Assembly (NCBI RefSeq): GCF_001653235.2
Contig: NC_035794.1
Span: 1,364,001 to 1,428,000, forward strand
Source of the DNA: Pochonia chlamydosporia 170
Taxonomy: Eukaryota; Ascomycota; Sordariomycetes; Hypocreales; Clavicipitaceae
Reading direction: 5' to 3'
Length of the DNA: 64,000 nucleotides
Numbering within the stretch: position 1 is the first letter of the stretch; each line of letters starts with the position of its first letter. The notes under the pieces are model-generated. The model was not told where the DNA came from. It searched no databases and worked only from the letters and a program-made list of their open reading frames with translations. Positions 34,697-47,244 of the stretch are shown piece by piece. The translations under genes and the position numbers were made by a program.

Positions 34697-35495
34697 CTAG
34701 TTTGATGAAAGCAGATGCCCTTTAGTCTCGACATGTTTCGCAAACAGCAGTCCACAAACATTGCACAACGTACACAACCCATCTGGTCCATTTCTCCATT
34801 GAGGCGTAACCGCGGTGTAACACTGGTGACAGGACATATCCATTTGCTCTGTCTATTTGTAACTTATTGTTAGCTCTCGAGCCGTATGTTATTCAAGCCA
34901 TGATGCGCAGTCGAGCATTTACCTGTTTGTTGTCTTGTGGGCTCTTCGAATCGCCCGTTGTATTTGCCTCTATCGACGAGCTCTCCCCTCTCTCTCGACT
35001 TTGATGTCGAAGCAAGAGTATCTCATCTAAGTTTCTTCTGATGGTGCGACATAAGTTGATCATTGCATACAACTCATCATCAGTCAAATGGCCTGTGGTG
35101 CTCCCACATGCACTGGGGAATTGGTAGGTAAAGCTGGATAGTTCTTGGATGCTATTCTCAACCTGTCATTCCATTCTATCAGCATTTCATGGTCTCTTTG
35201 CGATATTATAATTTCTTAGTACCATAACAAAGTTATCTCGCTGCCGGAGGTCGTTCAATGAGAATGTTAAACTCATTTCCTTACCACTGAGCGTCAAATG
35301 GCACCCTGCCGCTAGGATATTCGACAAGCCCTGACAAGGACAAGCCAACAACGCCGCAATCGATTCAGGGATCCCAGATTTAGATTTTGACTTCTTCCTA
35401 TGCCTCGCGAATTACACAATCATAGACATGCGAGAATCAAAAATTGGCAGCGTCAATGGAGTGGCAATCCGCAGGTCGGACGGGGAGTTGGACAT
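34697..35495 (-). CDS. small GATA-type zinc-finger protein (5' end uncertain)
   Basis: Minus-strand exons at 35411-35223, 35162-34923 and 34852-34697 are joined by introns with canonical ends, the second with a GCTAAC branch. The last exon encodes a class IV GATA finger, [18 protein letters not shown] then [10 protein letters not shown], close to the C-terminus. Upstream lie a helical region ([24 protein letters not shown]), a CPC-containing segment and a basic stretch [11 protein letters not shown] that may be a nuclear signal. An ATG at 35495 is in frame but is separated from the rest by a TAA at 35414-35412, so the first exon is either elsewhere or the gene is broken. GATA factors bind DNA and control nitrogen, iron or light responses; the target here is unknown. 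Confidence 0.6.
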
Positions 35496-36769
35496 GCACA
35501 AAATTACTCTAAACTAACAGACAATGGAGGCAGGAGACTTAAGAAGTAAGGGGGAATCAGACCTGACCTTGACTAGTATACAATACCCTGCCGCGGATAA
35601 ATCTTAAGCCCGTACCACATATATGTTAACTGTGGCGGCGGGTGGCAATTATGCAGACCGGGGAAATTTCATTGGATTAGGAAGAATGGAGGGCATCCGA
35701 CTTGCTAAGCCTTCCGTGATGTGTTTAACGCTGCTATCTCCAGGGTCCCGAACTTTCTCGACAGCAACAGAGGCAACAAGCGAAGGTTGGCAAGATAATG
35801 TTGGAACCCCTTCAGGACTTCCAGCCTGCGTTTCGGCCGATGTGTTCCAAATTACGCAAGGTATGACCAACGGCTTTATCAAGTCAAGCATACGGGCTGA
35901 ATAAGTGGTAGCCTGCTGAAATGATTGTCACCCCGTTTCAACCCGAACGCGCAATCGTGTCTTGGTAAATGATGATATATTTCGTCGGTCCGACAATGAA
36001 AAACAGTGTCTTGAAACAAACCTCACTGAACGAAATTGAATGAGAAGAATGACATCAGAACCCTGAAATTTCAAACCACCCCGTACATGTTTTCTCGGCC
36101 CGCAGGTATTCTAGACCAGCAGTGGCAAACAGATTGCAGCCGACCTTGTTCGCCACCGGACAATCATCTCCGGAACCCCTACGGTGCCTATATGGCAGGG
36201 ACCTCACGCCATGTCCTTGCTCAATTGGGGCCATGGAGACTACTATGACCGAAAGCACAAACTTTGCGTTAGGTTATCGCCTGATGTTAACTTCAGACTC
36301 AGAGCGGTCACACTGTGTTGAAAGACCACCATTTCTGTGGCGAGCATGTGTGCAAGATACTTGACACTTTGGTCCATTCGTCGTAACAGAGGTAGAGGTG
36401 GTTGCTCGATTAGATGAACTTTACCATGCTGTCCTGTAAGTAGTCTACGACATTCTGATAGAAGCGAATTTGCAAAGCATCATTGTCCCGCAAGACTGGT
36501 ATACTGAGCCGGCCGTCTGTGAGTCGTCTCATTATTTCGGAGCCACATGCTTTACTACACGCAATCTTTTGAGGAGATTGAATACAATCACAACCACAGG
36601 GAGGTTCTGGATGAGAACAGCATTGAAGGTTGATATATGACGTACTAGTACCATAACGAAGTTCAGCTCTTCCATCCCCAACTCCTCTGAGGACTCATAC
36701 AGCTCTTCCCAACACCACTTGTCAGAGACAGTTTACCATCGCAAAGCATCCACAGCCAATTGGTCTTCT
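35496..36769. other. intergenic, no supported gene
   Basis: About 1.3 kb. Possible location of the missing 5' exon or promoter of the GATA gene. Short overlapping frames only. Confidence 0.4.
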
Positions 36770-39700
36770 TCAAAAGCTCCGGCGGATTCTGCGACGCCTC
36801 CCATTGCCGGGTCTCGTCGGTTGCTTAGCTGGCGGCTCCTCGAAGTACCACGTTGACGTGTCAAACTTGAACGGTTTCTGTCCAAAATTCGCCAAAACAT
36901 TACAGCCTTGGGAATGGGCATCAAAGGAAACCGCCGGGTACAACTTACCCATGATATCTCGGAACGCTAGGCCTTTTCGAGGTACAAAATAACCCATAGT
37001 CAGCCCAGATACTCTTCCACGCTTCGGAGGCGTCTATTCCCTCAGGACACTTACCAAGACAATCACCATTCAATGTAAAGAAAGCAACCTCGTTGTCAAA
37101 GTCCACGCCGCACCCGACGACATCTCCCTTCGCATACGTCGGCCCATACTTAGTCGTTCCGCCCACAGTGTAATATCCCCCGTCAGCTCTGGAGTATCCC
37201 CAGGTTGCTACACCCCAGCCCAACTGTTGATCCAGGGGTGAATGCTCCTCGCAGAATCCCACGTGAATGAGGCTGTCGAAATAGGGATTTCGTTAGCACT
37301 CATAATGCAATTACCAGAGATGAAAACGCGGGACCAGTCACATACTTATCGTTAGCGTCCTCCATTATTTCGATCTCGAAGTAGTACATTTGATCGCCAG
37401 GCATGGCATGGTCAGCACGGATTACTGCGCTTGACTGACATTGATAGACCCAATTTGATGGGCGGCCAGCTGAGGTTGGTTTCAAGTAATTAGCCATTTG
37501 ATTGATATGAACTGGGTCTCTGGGGTTTTGATGACAGTGTGCCACACTGCACATGCTGGGTGAGGAGAAACGAAGCCTATGATGCCGCACAACAACTTAC
37601 TCATAACCGTGACAACTGTACCATCGTCTGAGACTTGCAAGCACCGCGACTTATCCTCTATGTGCCACTTCTGCGGCTGTCGACGCCCCGGCCCGAATGG
37701 GGTGAGGATATTGGCCGCGAACTTCTCCATGTTCTTCACCTTGTACCTAGTCGCAGTGTACGATGCCGTCCAGTCATCCCCGTCCAGCTCGATCCAGTCC
37801 TCCTCGCTTTGCATGTCACGAATGGTTTCCATCACAACACTCTCCTCGCCCGACGCAAACGCCGCATGCAGAACCAGGTTTGGGTTGCTAGGAAGGCGCC
37901 GGTTGATTCCAGCCTTCACTGTCTCACTAACGTTGGACTCGATGGCATCCCTTCCACGGCCTAGTCGGGCAGCCCAGTAGGCGTAAGTTCGCCCTCGGTA
38001 GTCTTTGATTGCTGGGTCCAAATCGGGATGTTCCAGAAGGGAATTTACGATTTCGCCGTCGGTATCTAGAGAGAATATGGCCCGGATGAGTGGTGTCTTC
38101 CCCCCTGTGTCGCTGGCATTGGGATCTGCTCCCCTTTCCAACAACTTCTTGACGATGTAGGCGTTATTACGTATGACGGCCTCCATCAGCGGCGTCCGTC
38201 CACCAACGTCCTTGTCGTAGATGGAGACATCTTCCATGGAGACGAGCTGATCAGCCAAAGTTTGATTCCTCAACTTTATTGCACAGGCTAGCAGGCTACG
38301 TCCTTTTGTGTCTTTTGCGGCCCTCGCCGTGCTGTCCATGTTGTCCAGGAGAGCTGTGATGACTTCGAGGTCGCCGAGCCGCAAAGCGATGAAGATCGCC
38401 CCTTGTCCTTCGTGCTCGACAGCCGGATCGGCACCATGTTGGAGAAGCAGCTTGACCGATCGTGGGTTTCGGTCGATGATGGCCGCGTGAAGGGCGCTGC
38501 CGAACTTTCCCCCCTTTATGTTGGGGTCGGCGCCCATCACGAGAAGCTTCTCCAGGACTGACAAGTTGCCCCTCGGTGCTGCCGCCTGCAGAACGGTCAT
38601 GTATGGCTCGCACTCTTCGTTTACACCCGGTATCTTCTCAATGAGAAACGATATAAGTCTGTCATCAGATGAGGTGATGGCTTGTTGCAGTGCGTGAACC
38701 GAGATGTCGAGCTTGAAGCTCGAGGGACGCCATAGTGCAAACTCCAGTAGTGTTGCGTTGTTCCCCCACGATTTGGTCAAAGACAAGTCCACCGTGGTGG
38801 TGAGACCATTCTCGACAAGAAACTCAATAACATCAATTTGGCCATTCCACATTGCGGAGTCCAATGGGGTTCCGAATATCTCCGACCTAGCTCTTAGTTG
38901 TACCCCTTTTTCCAGAAGATACTTCACCACTTTGACATGCCCCTTTCCAGCCGCGAGATGCAGCGGCGTCCGGCCGCATTCCATGGAGAGGTTATAGTCT
39001 ACATGGCATTTCTCAACGAGGAGCTCAACACAATCGAGATGTCCAGCCTGGGCCGCCCCATGCAGCGCTGTTGCTCCCTCCGAGTTGACGGCGTCGGCGG
39101 CTCTACCAGCCTCGATCAGCACTGCAATCGTCTCAGCACTACCATTTTCGGCGGCAAGAATGATCGGTGTGGATTTAGAATCTGTTAGAGCTCGATAATC
39201 CGCACCCTTGACTAAGAGCAATGTGACAACGCTCGATTGGCCCCAACTCGCTGCGGTATGAAGAGACGTCCAACCCTCAGTGTTTCTCATATGGCAATCA
39301 GCCCCTTTGTCGACGAGCAGTCTCACGATTTCAATATGTCCCCAAGCGCATGCTTGGTGCAGTGGCGATTCACCGTCGCCTCCGGGAAGATTTATCGCTT
39401 TGACCCCAGAGCCAGAAATGTGCGAGAGGAGCGCCCTGCATGCTTCGAGGCTGTTCATGACGGCAATATGAAGTGCTGTATCCTTGTCTTGGTCAGCGGC
39501 AACCACGTCCGCACCCAGATCCATTAGCAATGTGATCATAGTTGCCGATTTGCTTTGCGCGGCAATGTGGAGGGGAGTTTGCTGATCCGAACTCCGACGA
39601 ATGTTGATGTCGTATCCCTCTTCAGTGACTAGAAATCGTACTAGCTCGTCGTGACCTTCTAACGCAGCGGTATGAAGAGGATAGAAACCCCCCCAGACTT

Positions 39701-42700
39701 CTGAAAGACTCTCACCACCGGTCTCTTTGCTCGTTGACACCGAGCCAGGGACATGAAGGAGCTGCTTAACAACGGCCACAAGTCCCCTTTTTGCTGCAAG
39801 AATCAAGGGCGTTTCGTCGTCATGATTCTTTATGTTTCTAATGCTGGGTTTCTCGGCACATAGAACCTCTAAAACGTTGACATTACCCTTTGCTGCTGCA
39901 ACGTGCATTGGAGTATCTCCATTGGCAGTGCTTATCTCTGCCGCACATCCATGCTCCAACATAGCCATCACCGCTTGTGCCTGGCCTTCCCTCGCGGCAA
40001 AATGCATTGCTGTCATTCCTCCCTCATTGGGAAGATCTTTGCTGAATTTTGCAGAGTCTAGTAGAATACTAATTACCTCTGCGTGACCATGGCTGCCTGC
40101 TAAATGGAGGGCGGTGTTTCCTTCTGCGTCCACAGGATCAATGGCTCTAGTTTTGTCCACGAGAACCTTCACGCATTCTGCGTGGCCCTCGGCGGCTGCC
40201 AATCTGAGAGACTGATCGATATCGTCAAATATGGCATAGTTTTCATATGTCAGAAGCAGCCGGATGATGTCGGTGTAGCCTAGTTCCGCCGCAATTTGCA
40301 ATGGCGATGCCGAACTCCGTTGACTCTCGTCACGCGAGGAGGTTTCATATAAGGCAACAGCTTCGCCATTGTCTTCGTCGTCGCGAACTTGCTGAGTTTT
40401 CTTGGTCAAGGCTTGCGTCACTTTATCATTCTTGAGTAGGAACTCAACAGTGCCACTAAATCCTCCTCTGACAGCCAGATGGAGCGGAGTCTCATGGTTG
40501 GCATTGACGGCTTTGATGTCCGCCTACAGTTGGAGAAGACACCGGCACGCTGATGTGTGCCCATAACGTGCAGCAAGATGGAGCGGCGTATCTCTATTGC
40601 GGACACTTTCCTGAACCATCTGAGCATCCTCCTCGTGAAACATAAAGAACCATATCAGATCTTCAAAACCTCCTTCGGCAGCTATCGCCACGGCATTGTA
40701 TCCAGCCGAGTCTCGTGCTCTTGCATCGGCGCCTCTTCCGATGAGTAACTCGCTGATGTACAAGTTCGAGACCCGCACGGCGATATGTAATGCGTTTGTC
40801 TCAGTTCCATCGTCAGATGTGAGTTTAGCACTTGCTCCGTTCTCCAGCAGCAATTTTACCGTGCTTAAGTATCCGTACTGGGCAGCATAATGCAGGGGAG
40901 TATATCCAGCGTTGTCGTATCCGTTTACAGATGCCTTCACGAATCGAACGTGAGGAAGGCACTGAGAACATTGTCCAACCCTCCTGCGGCGGCTTTGTGT
41001 AACTGGGGAGTCGTACAAGATGATTGCATCTCGTAAAGTCTCAAGGCGATCTCCGAGTGCCCATGTTGGACTGCCAGCATCATCGCCTCTTGGATGAGAT
41101 TTTCGTTTTCCTCCGAGACAGGCTTGTCCATCTGAGAAAGCAGTCCGTCAACGACTTGTGTCAGCCCCAGGCTTGCGGATATCTTCAGGGGTGATTCAAA
41201 GGCATGCAAGCTGAGGGGTTTTGTTCTGTATTTCCGTAGCAGGAAAGAGCAAAACTGCAACTTATTCTCCAGGAACGACAATACTTCTTGCAGAACATCC
41301 GAGGGAACAGGTGCCGCCCTTTGAAAATGATATGGCCAGTAGACAGATGCGTAAGATAGAAGATGAAGCTCGGTGGAATTCTCGGAATCACGTAGTTCGC
41401 ATCGTTTTTTTCCGGATTCGTCATCTTGGGTATGCGAATCTACCCAGACAAGGTAGCGAAGACACTTCAGGAGGAGTCTTGTTTAAATGTCAGACCTGTC
41501 TTCTTTGTGTTGAGCACGGAACGCATCTTTCAGCACGGCGTCAGCAAACCAGACCCTCTCATCGTGGACTTTGACCCAGTTGCCCGCGATGCGATTCACA
41601 TCTCCCGGAAGGTCTGACGAGATCTTGTCCAGACACTTGTCGAATTCCAAGGGAGCAGTGGCACTAATCTGGTCGAATGCCACGGCCACAGCGAATTCCG
41701 AGCTCATCAGGGGCCGTGCAGCATAGATGATCCAGGACAATCCTTCACCAGGCTGAATCCAGTTGATATAGCCAAGCGGAAGTCTCCGGAGCATTGCGTC
41801 AAAGAGGTCAGAAATAGTTGACGGAAAATGGTCAAGCCTCTCAAGCATGTTCCGTTTGGTAGACAGCATATGGGACAATTGTGCTTCCAACAGATCTACC
41901 TTGGCTAACGCCCAATATAGGCTTGGCGTTGAAGACCAGAAGTTGTCCATAATCATACCACCCAAGTCTCTGCAAAAGGCTCTGGATTCAAGTAGTCGGT
42001 CGACTCGAGATTGAACCAGTTCTTCGACGGAATGCCTCCAACCCACACCCTCGTCATTTTCCAGCCGAATCGTATGCAGTTGCTTTCCTTCCAAGAATCC
42101 GGCCCATGAAGGACTCCCTTCATTTCCGTCATCGCTCGCTATGATGATCTTTACAACCAAATTTGGAAGGCGTCGGAGCGAAGATAGATAGCTGAGGGCG
42201 AAGTCAAACACAGAGCTGAATCCTTGAACTGCTCGTATACTTGCGACTATCTGGCCATTGTCAATGTGGGAAACGAGAGACCAAAACGCGGCCCATAAGG
42301 ACTTTTCATTGATGCATTTCCTTTGGATGATCCATGTGGAGAGACGGGCCGTATGACGAAACAAATTTGGGTTTTGTGACAGGAGCTGATGGACAAAAGA
42401 TAGAAGCATGGCTTCCGTCGAAGAGCCATACAGTTCTTGATCTTTGAACGAGAAATTGAGGAAGTATGTTTCCTTCTTCCAATGTGCCTCTTGGACCAAG
42501 CTAACAATGTGGGAGGCGAGAACCGACGCGCCGGATCCGGGATTTCCGCAGATGTACAAGAATTCGATGTCTTTGGCACTTTCCCAATTCTTACAGCCCG
42601 GTTGAGTGTTGACCCAGTCCATGGAACAATAGGCGGGTAGTTTCTCTGGCATCTGATGCAAGTTTGGGTCGATTTTAGCCAACTCGCGGGCGAAATTTCG

Positions 42701-43847
42701 ATACTGATCAAGAACAGCTGCTACTACTTAGTTGAATCCTTGTTCTACATGAATGAAAAAGACGTCTTACAAGCTGTCTCATCAACAACATTCTCGAGAC
42801 TTTTGAGCTTAACTTCTAGCCATTTAGCTAGTGGCTCCCCATTATGAATGTTGCAGAGGTTTGTGTGGTCGCTTGAAACGCCAAAGCTCTCTGAAGTAAA
42901 TGCGCCACTGGTAGCTGAATATTTTGATATAACCTGACATAGATATGTTAGTCAGTACCCCAAACCCCGCTTTACATCAAGTTGCAGTATATAGCACGAC
43001 AGTTGCATTGACCTACCGCGTTTAAATTTGAGCCCGACTTGCCGATTGGTTGCTCATATACATTGCAGAGCTTGTACGACCCGGATATACTACCGAAGGA
43101 TTCAGAAATCCCAGATAACACATCAGGCAGGTCCTTCATGCCCGCTCATAGCATATTCATGCGGAGGGGCGATATATAGAGAAGATTGACGATGTGCTTC
43201 TCCCAGGATTGGGATATCGGAGGCCTTTGAGGGGTGCCAAAGAAGACCTACCAACATTAGTTCTATTTAATATAAATTCTGAGGAGCGCCTTCTTTGAAC
43301 TTACTGTTGCTATTGTGTTTTCTAAAACTGATCGGTAGAACGGGTCTTCCCTATGTGCAAGGACAAGTGCCTGGTACGACGAAGTTAGGTCTCAAGTTAG
43401 ACATTGCAAGCGGCAAGAATCATCACCTTCATTATCACAGAACCCCCAAGATCATGTCCAAAAAAGACTAGTTCTGAGAGTGGGAGTGCGGAACCCTGGT
43501 CCTTCGAAAAACTCCCTTCATCTTGGAGCCTGGATCTGATGTCGAAATCGAGGGAGACTTTATCAAGTAAATGCTTCGCTTCCTCTTCGATTAACTGTTT
43601 TCCATTCGAAAATTTCCCTGTGGGCTCAACAAATAGATTGTGTACGATACATCGGCAGTTTGGAAACCACTGTTTGAGCTTTCCAACCAGGCTAGAAGGG
43701 TCATTTTCGGGAGCAACCTGTCTCGTTATCCCCCCTACAACGATGAAGCTGATACCAGTGATACCATTAGCTTTGCTTTTAGCAACAATTCGGCCTTAGA
43801 CCACAGGTCCCTAGCCAAGAGGTTTCTTACCAGAGGTTTCTCGACAT
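36770..43847 (-). pseudogene. NLR-type gene (hydrolase-like - NACHT - ankyrin - SPRY), broken
   Basis: Read leftwards: a 17-nt first exon at 43847; an alpha/beta-hydrolase-like N-terminal domain (LVFFGHDLGGSVIMK, VFFGTPQRPPISQSW) over 43.8-42.8 kb; a NACHT region from about 42.7 kb with a P-loop-like ICGNPGSGASVLAS in which the conserved Lys is Ala; about 28 ankyrin repeats from 41.2 to 38.0 kb; and a SPRY domain in three exons ending near 36770 (GWGVATWGY, VGCGVDFDNEVAFFTLNG). Fungal NLRs of this layout act in nonself recognition and regulated cell death. Breaks: in-frame TGA 43148-43146, TAA 41485-41483 and TAG 40526-40524, plus a frameshift near 40940; coding similarity continues across each. 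The rest, including 979 open codons, is intact, so decay is recent. Confidence 0.82.
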
Positions 43848-44386
43848 GGTGATTTAGTCATGCGTTCTCGATCTTGATAATACCACTTGGTTCAATACGT
43901 TCCATCCTAGCTTTTAATATTGACGACAGGCCATTGGCAGTAATTAATGCGAAGGTTCTTTGTTCTAGGTGAGCTAAATTAATACCAGACCTTTTCCGGA
44001 TCAAGATGAGCGCTGGTCTTTTCTGCTAATTCACTCTTTGTTTCCATGTTTCAGCGCGTTGATCATTTCGGCTCACACGTCACACAAGCTGTTGGGTGGC
44101 AGCAGGTATCTTGTACATCGGAATGTATCCTGGTATCCGGCTGTGCCATTACATTAGACCACAGGTGGGATGACAAACAAGCACAGCCGTACGGAGTACA
44201 CACGCCCCCTTTGTTCCTGGATACGAAAGTCGGCAGAACAAGTGTGGTATCACGCCCAACGTCTCTGTGTCGGATGAGTACGATGAGCCTGGTGTCATGG
44301 CTAACTTGATCGACAAGGCGGACAGGGAACTCCTCCAGTTTAGGTTGATTTACAGAATGGCAGGATGATGGCTATTTAAAGCCGCC
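43848..44386. promoter_or_regulatory. promoter region of the broken NLR gene
   Basis: About 540 bases upstream of the NLR start and downstream of the GFA gene's stop, both genes being on the minus strand. The first ~250 bases upstream of the NLR ATG are collinear with sequence at 47742-47990 (see the repeat entry). Confidence 0.5.
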
Positions 44387-44935
44387 CTAGGTGTTCTTCT
44401 CATTGTATTCCGGCTGGTAGTTTTTGCCATCCCCAGGATACACATTTAGTTTTGTAAAGTCAATGCCCTGGATAATCCGCGCCTGCATTCCTGTCAGCAA
44501 TTCAATCCACCCTTTTTTTCATCTCGTTTTCCAATACCAAGCTCTCTCAGAAACGAGGTAGATAGACCAAGGAAAACTCACATTGATGGCAAGGATGTCT
44601 CCTTTCCTGTGACCTCCCATAAAGTCGATGCCAATGCTAGTCCCACAAACTTTACAGAACTTGTGCTCTCGCGTTTTGGATGCGAAGCGGTAACCTTGAA
44701 GCCTTTCCCAACCAGAGATATCTTTCATATCTGCTCGAAAAACGTAAATCAACAGATAACCGTTCTTGGAGCATATTGAACAGTTGCATGATAGCACCAG
44801 TGCGGCCTTGGACTTGCTTTCGAGACGTTCATGCGAAATTTTAAATGACGTAGCACCGCAGTGGCAACTGCACGAATACCAAACGGCCTCTGCCTCCGGG
44901 TTAGGCTTGGGATTTGGGTCAGCTACGCTCGACAT
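44387..44935 (-). CDS. GFA/CENP-V-type zinc protein, second copy
   Basis: Two exons (44935-44582 and 44482-44387) encode 149 residues. Zinc ligands: CSCHCGATSF, LSCNCSICSKNG and FCKVCGTSIGIDF. The second exon supplies the family's C-terminal part (IIQGIDFTKLNVYPGDG); the acceptor used is GAATGCAG, because the nearer CTGACAG would put the exon out of frame. Role as for the family: a zinc-binding Mss4-like fold, possibly acting on glutathione adducts. It is not close to the copy at 20 kb in sequence, so the two are separate paralogues rather than a recent duplication. Confidence 0.82.
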
Positions 44936-45894
44936 GTTGCCGTAACACGAGGAGATAGACTAAGCTTTTGGTTTAGGATGCAAGCCATCTTTACAACCAG
45001 GAAGGTTGACAAACCTAAATGTTTACTAGAATCGCTTTCCCCTCTTCTCGTTACGCATCGCAGAAGTTCCCCGCACCTTGGGAGGACGCATGCAGGATCT
45101 TGAGTCGACTTCCTGGGTCTGACCCAATATCACCATGCCATTGGCCAGGACGCCACAACATTACCAGAAATGAGCACTCGGTAGTCGGCACAACTATGAT
45201 CGTTCAGGTTGTAGTCGGGGTTAATGTCATAAATGTTGCCGAGTTGTTGCTGGAGATGGTTACATTGACATGTGCTTCAACCCTATTTTATTCCACTTAT
45301 GCCCACGCGGCAAGTAGGCTTGATGACTCTACAGATCGGGCCCGTATCGGCAAATTTGGTCCTGCGGCCTGGTGATTAAATAATGCTGTGTCTATAGGCT
45401 CTAAATGTCATCTAGTTTCACCTATCATCTCGCTTATTCTCAAAACCAAAAGTCAAATGTTCTACTAAATATTGGTGTTGACTCGGCGTTAACTTGGTGG
45501 CTAATTTGTGGCTGCTTTTCAACCAGACACTTTCCAGAACAACTAAACGACCGACCGGAAATATGGCTGGGAAGGGAGTGGCTTGCAGGCCCGACAGATC
45601 GGGATTTCCGCATGGCAGACTTATTGTGTTCCCAATGGCTAAATTGATTGGACGCCGCGGCAGATGAATTCGCACCTTGACTCAACGGAATCTATGGCCA
45701 AATATCCTCGGTACAGCTTGACTAATTTAGCCCTTTATGCTAATCATGGCCCAGCTCAAGAGGCACTTCTATATAAATTGCATATGTAGTTGTAACAAAA
45801 CTGTCACCACATACGTACTCTGGTTTGCCCTCCCTTGATTGTTAGGCCTACTACCTGTTAAAAGAGGCTGAAACTTGCTTACTCGCCTTCAAGA
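44936..45894. other. divergent intergenic region
   Basis: About 960 bases between the GFA gene (-) and the membrane receptor-like gene (+). No supported gene; TATA box at the right-hand end listed separately. Confidence 0.5.
45770..45777 (+). promoter_or_regulatory. TATA box
   Basis: TATATAAA lies about 125 bases upstream of the ATG at 45895, at a plausible distance for a fungal promoter. Confidence 0.45.
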
Positions 45895-47244
45895 ATGAAG
45901 ACACAATCATGGCTCTTGCTATTGGCTTGTGTTGTAGCTCAAGCCTCGCCAACGGTGGAAGAAAACCGCAGACCTGACGCTCCTGGTCAGAATATCCATA
46001 AAACCGGAGAACCACCCGCAGAACGTACTATATTTGCAGTCCTTTCTTTGATATACATGACAGTTCTGTCCTTACTACTAGGTGAGAGCCCCAACTTACT
46101 TCTGAATACCCATGGAGCCTGACCCTGATATTACGAGCAGGGTTCCGCGTTGGTCGACAGCGCAATAACGGAATATGGAAGCGAAACATCACGTCCATGC
46201 TTGTTCTTGGCCTATTTTTCATCGTTATGGCGTTTATTATTAGCACCACAGCCCTAGTGGCCGGCCAGGGATTGGACACGGGCTCGCTCTGCAATGCGGT
46301 CGGTTTGACCTGCGTGGTCTGCTACACCTTAGCCAAAAGCATCATGTATGCCCGATATGTTATTTATTCATATAAAGCCCACGGCAGAGGCTAACGGGTA
46401 CTAGCTATCTCTTCTTCATCGAGCGCATCCACGTCGTTCGTGCGCCTTTCTTTCCCCGAAGTCGCGATTGGATTTACATAACTTGCATGATCCTGGTCTT
46501 TGTTATCTTTGTTGTTCAATTCACCAACACGTTTCTTCGGCGAGATAGCGAGATGCAGCAGCGTGACGGGCGCTGCCACATGGGAATATGGAGGGTTGCG
46601 TCCATTATGCTTCTTACCATTGATGTAGTTAGCGGCTTAGGCTTAACCGGCTTGTTCTTCTACCTCCTTCATCCGGTAACCAAGGCTCATGGCTCAGCAC
46701 TTGCGCCTGCGCCTGGCGTTTCCCGTTCTGGTGCGGCAGGGGAGGCATTCATGGCCGAGAATAACAGATTCGAATCGGCTATCCAGCGCAACATTCGAAT
46801 ACTACTACGGAAGAGTATTATAGGGGGCTTTCTTATTGTCACTCCGACCATCGCCAACATGATTCAGCTGGTCATCACAGAGGTGCATGAGTTAGCTATT
46901 ATATGCTTGAGTATCTGCATGCTCGACGGTACGTTTCCCTCCATTCCCTGATGTACAAATTTGGGCTGGGAGGCTAACTTAACACAGTGACATTGAACAC
47001 AGTGGTAGTGAACTGGCTTACCTTTGGATCTAGTGCCGAGGCAGAGAGGAATCTGACCCGTTTGACACAAGATCGTATGCAAACTTTGCAAGGGCAATCC
47101 TCACCACCTACCACAAGCAGCGGAGGGGACGGGAGAGATGGAGAACTCGGACTCGAGATTGCTACGCATGGGCTGCTCAGAGAACCCGCACCGCAAGTTG
47201 CGGCCACGTCAAGTGCCAGTGAATTAGATACATCACCGGGGTAG
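45895..47244 (+). CDS. multi-TM receptor-like membrane protein with signal peptide
   Basis: Four exons (45895-46081, 46141-46345, 46405-46928, 46988-47244) encode 390 residues. An N-terminal signal sequence (MKTQSWLLLLACVVAQA) is followed by about seven hydrophobic spans: RTIFAVLSLIYMTVLSLLLG, MLVLGLFFIVMAFIISTTAL, CNAVGLTCVVCYTLAKSIIY, ITCMILVFVIFVVQF, ASIMLLTIDVVSGLGLTGLF, IIGGFLIVTPTIANMIQLVI and LAIICLSICML. The C-terminal ~75 residues are hydrophilic and Ser/Gly-rich. The layout is that of a fungal GPCR-like or rhodopsin-like protein, but I cannot place it in a named class. The second donor (GTATGC, 46346) was preferred to GTTATT because it restores phase. Confidence 0.7.
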
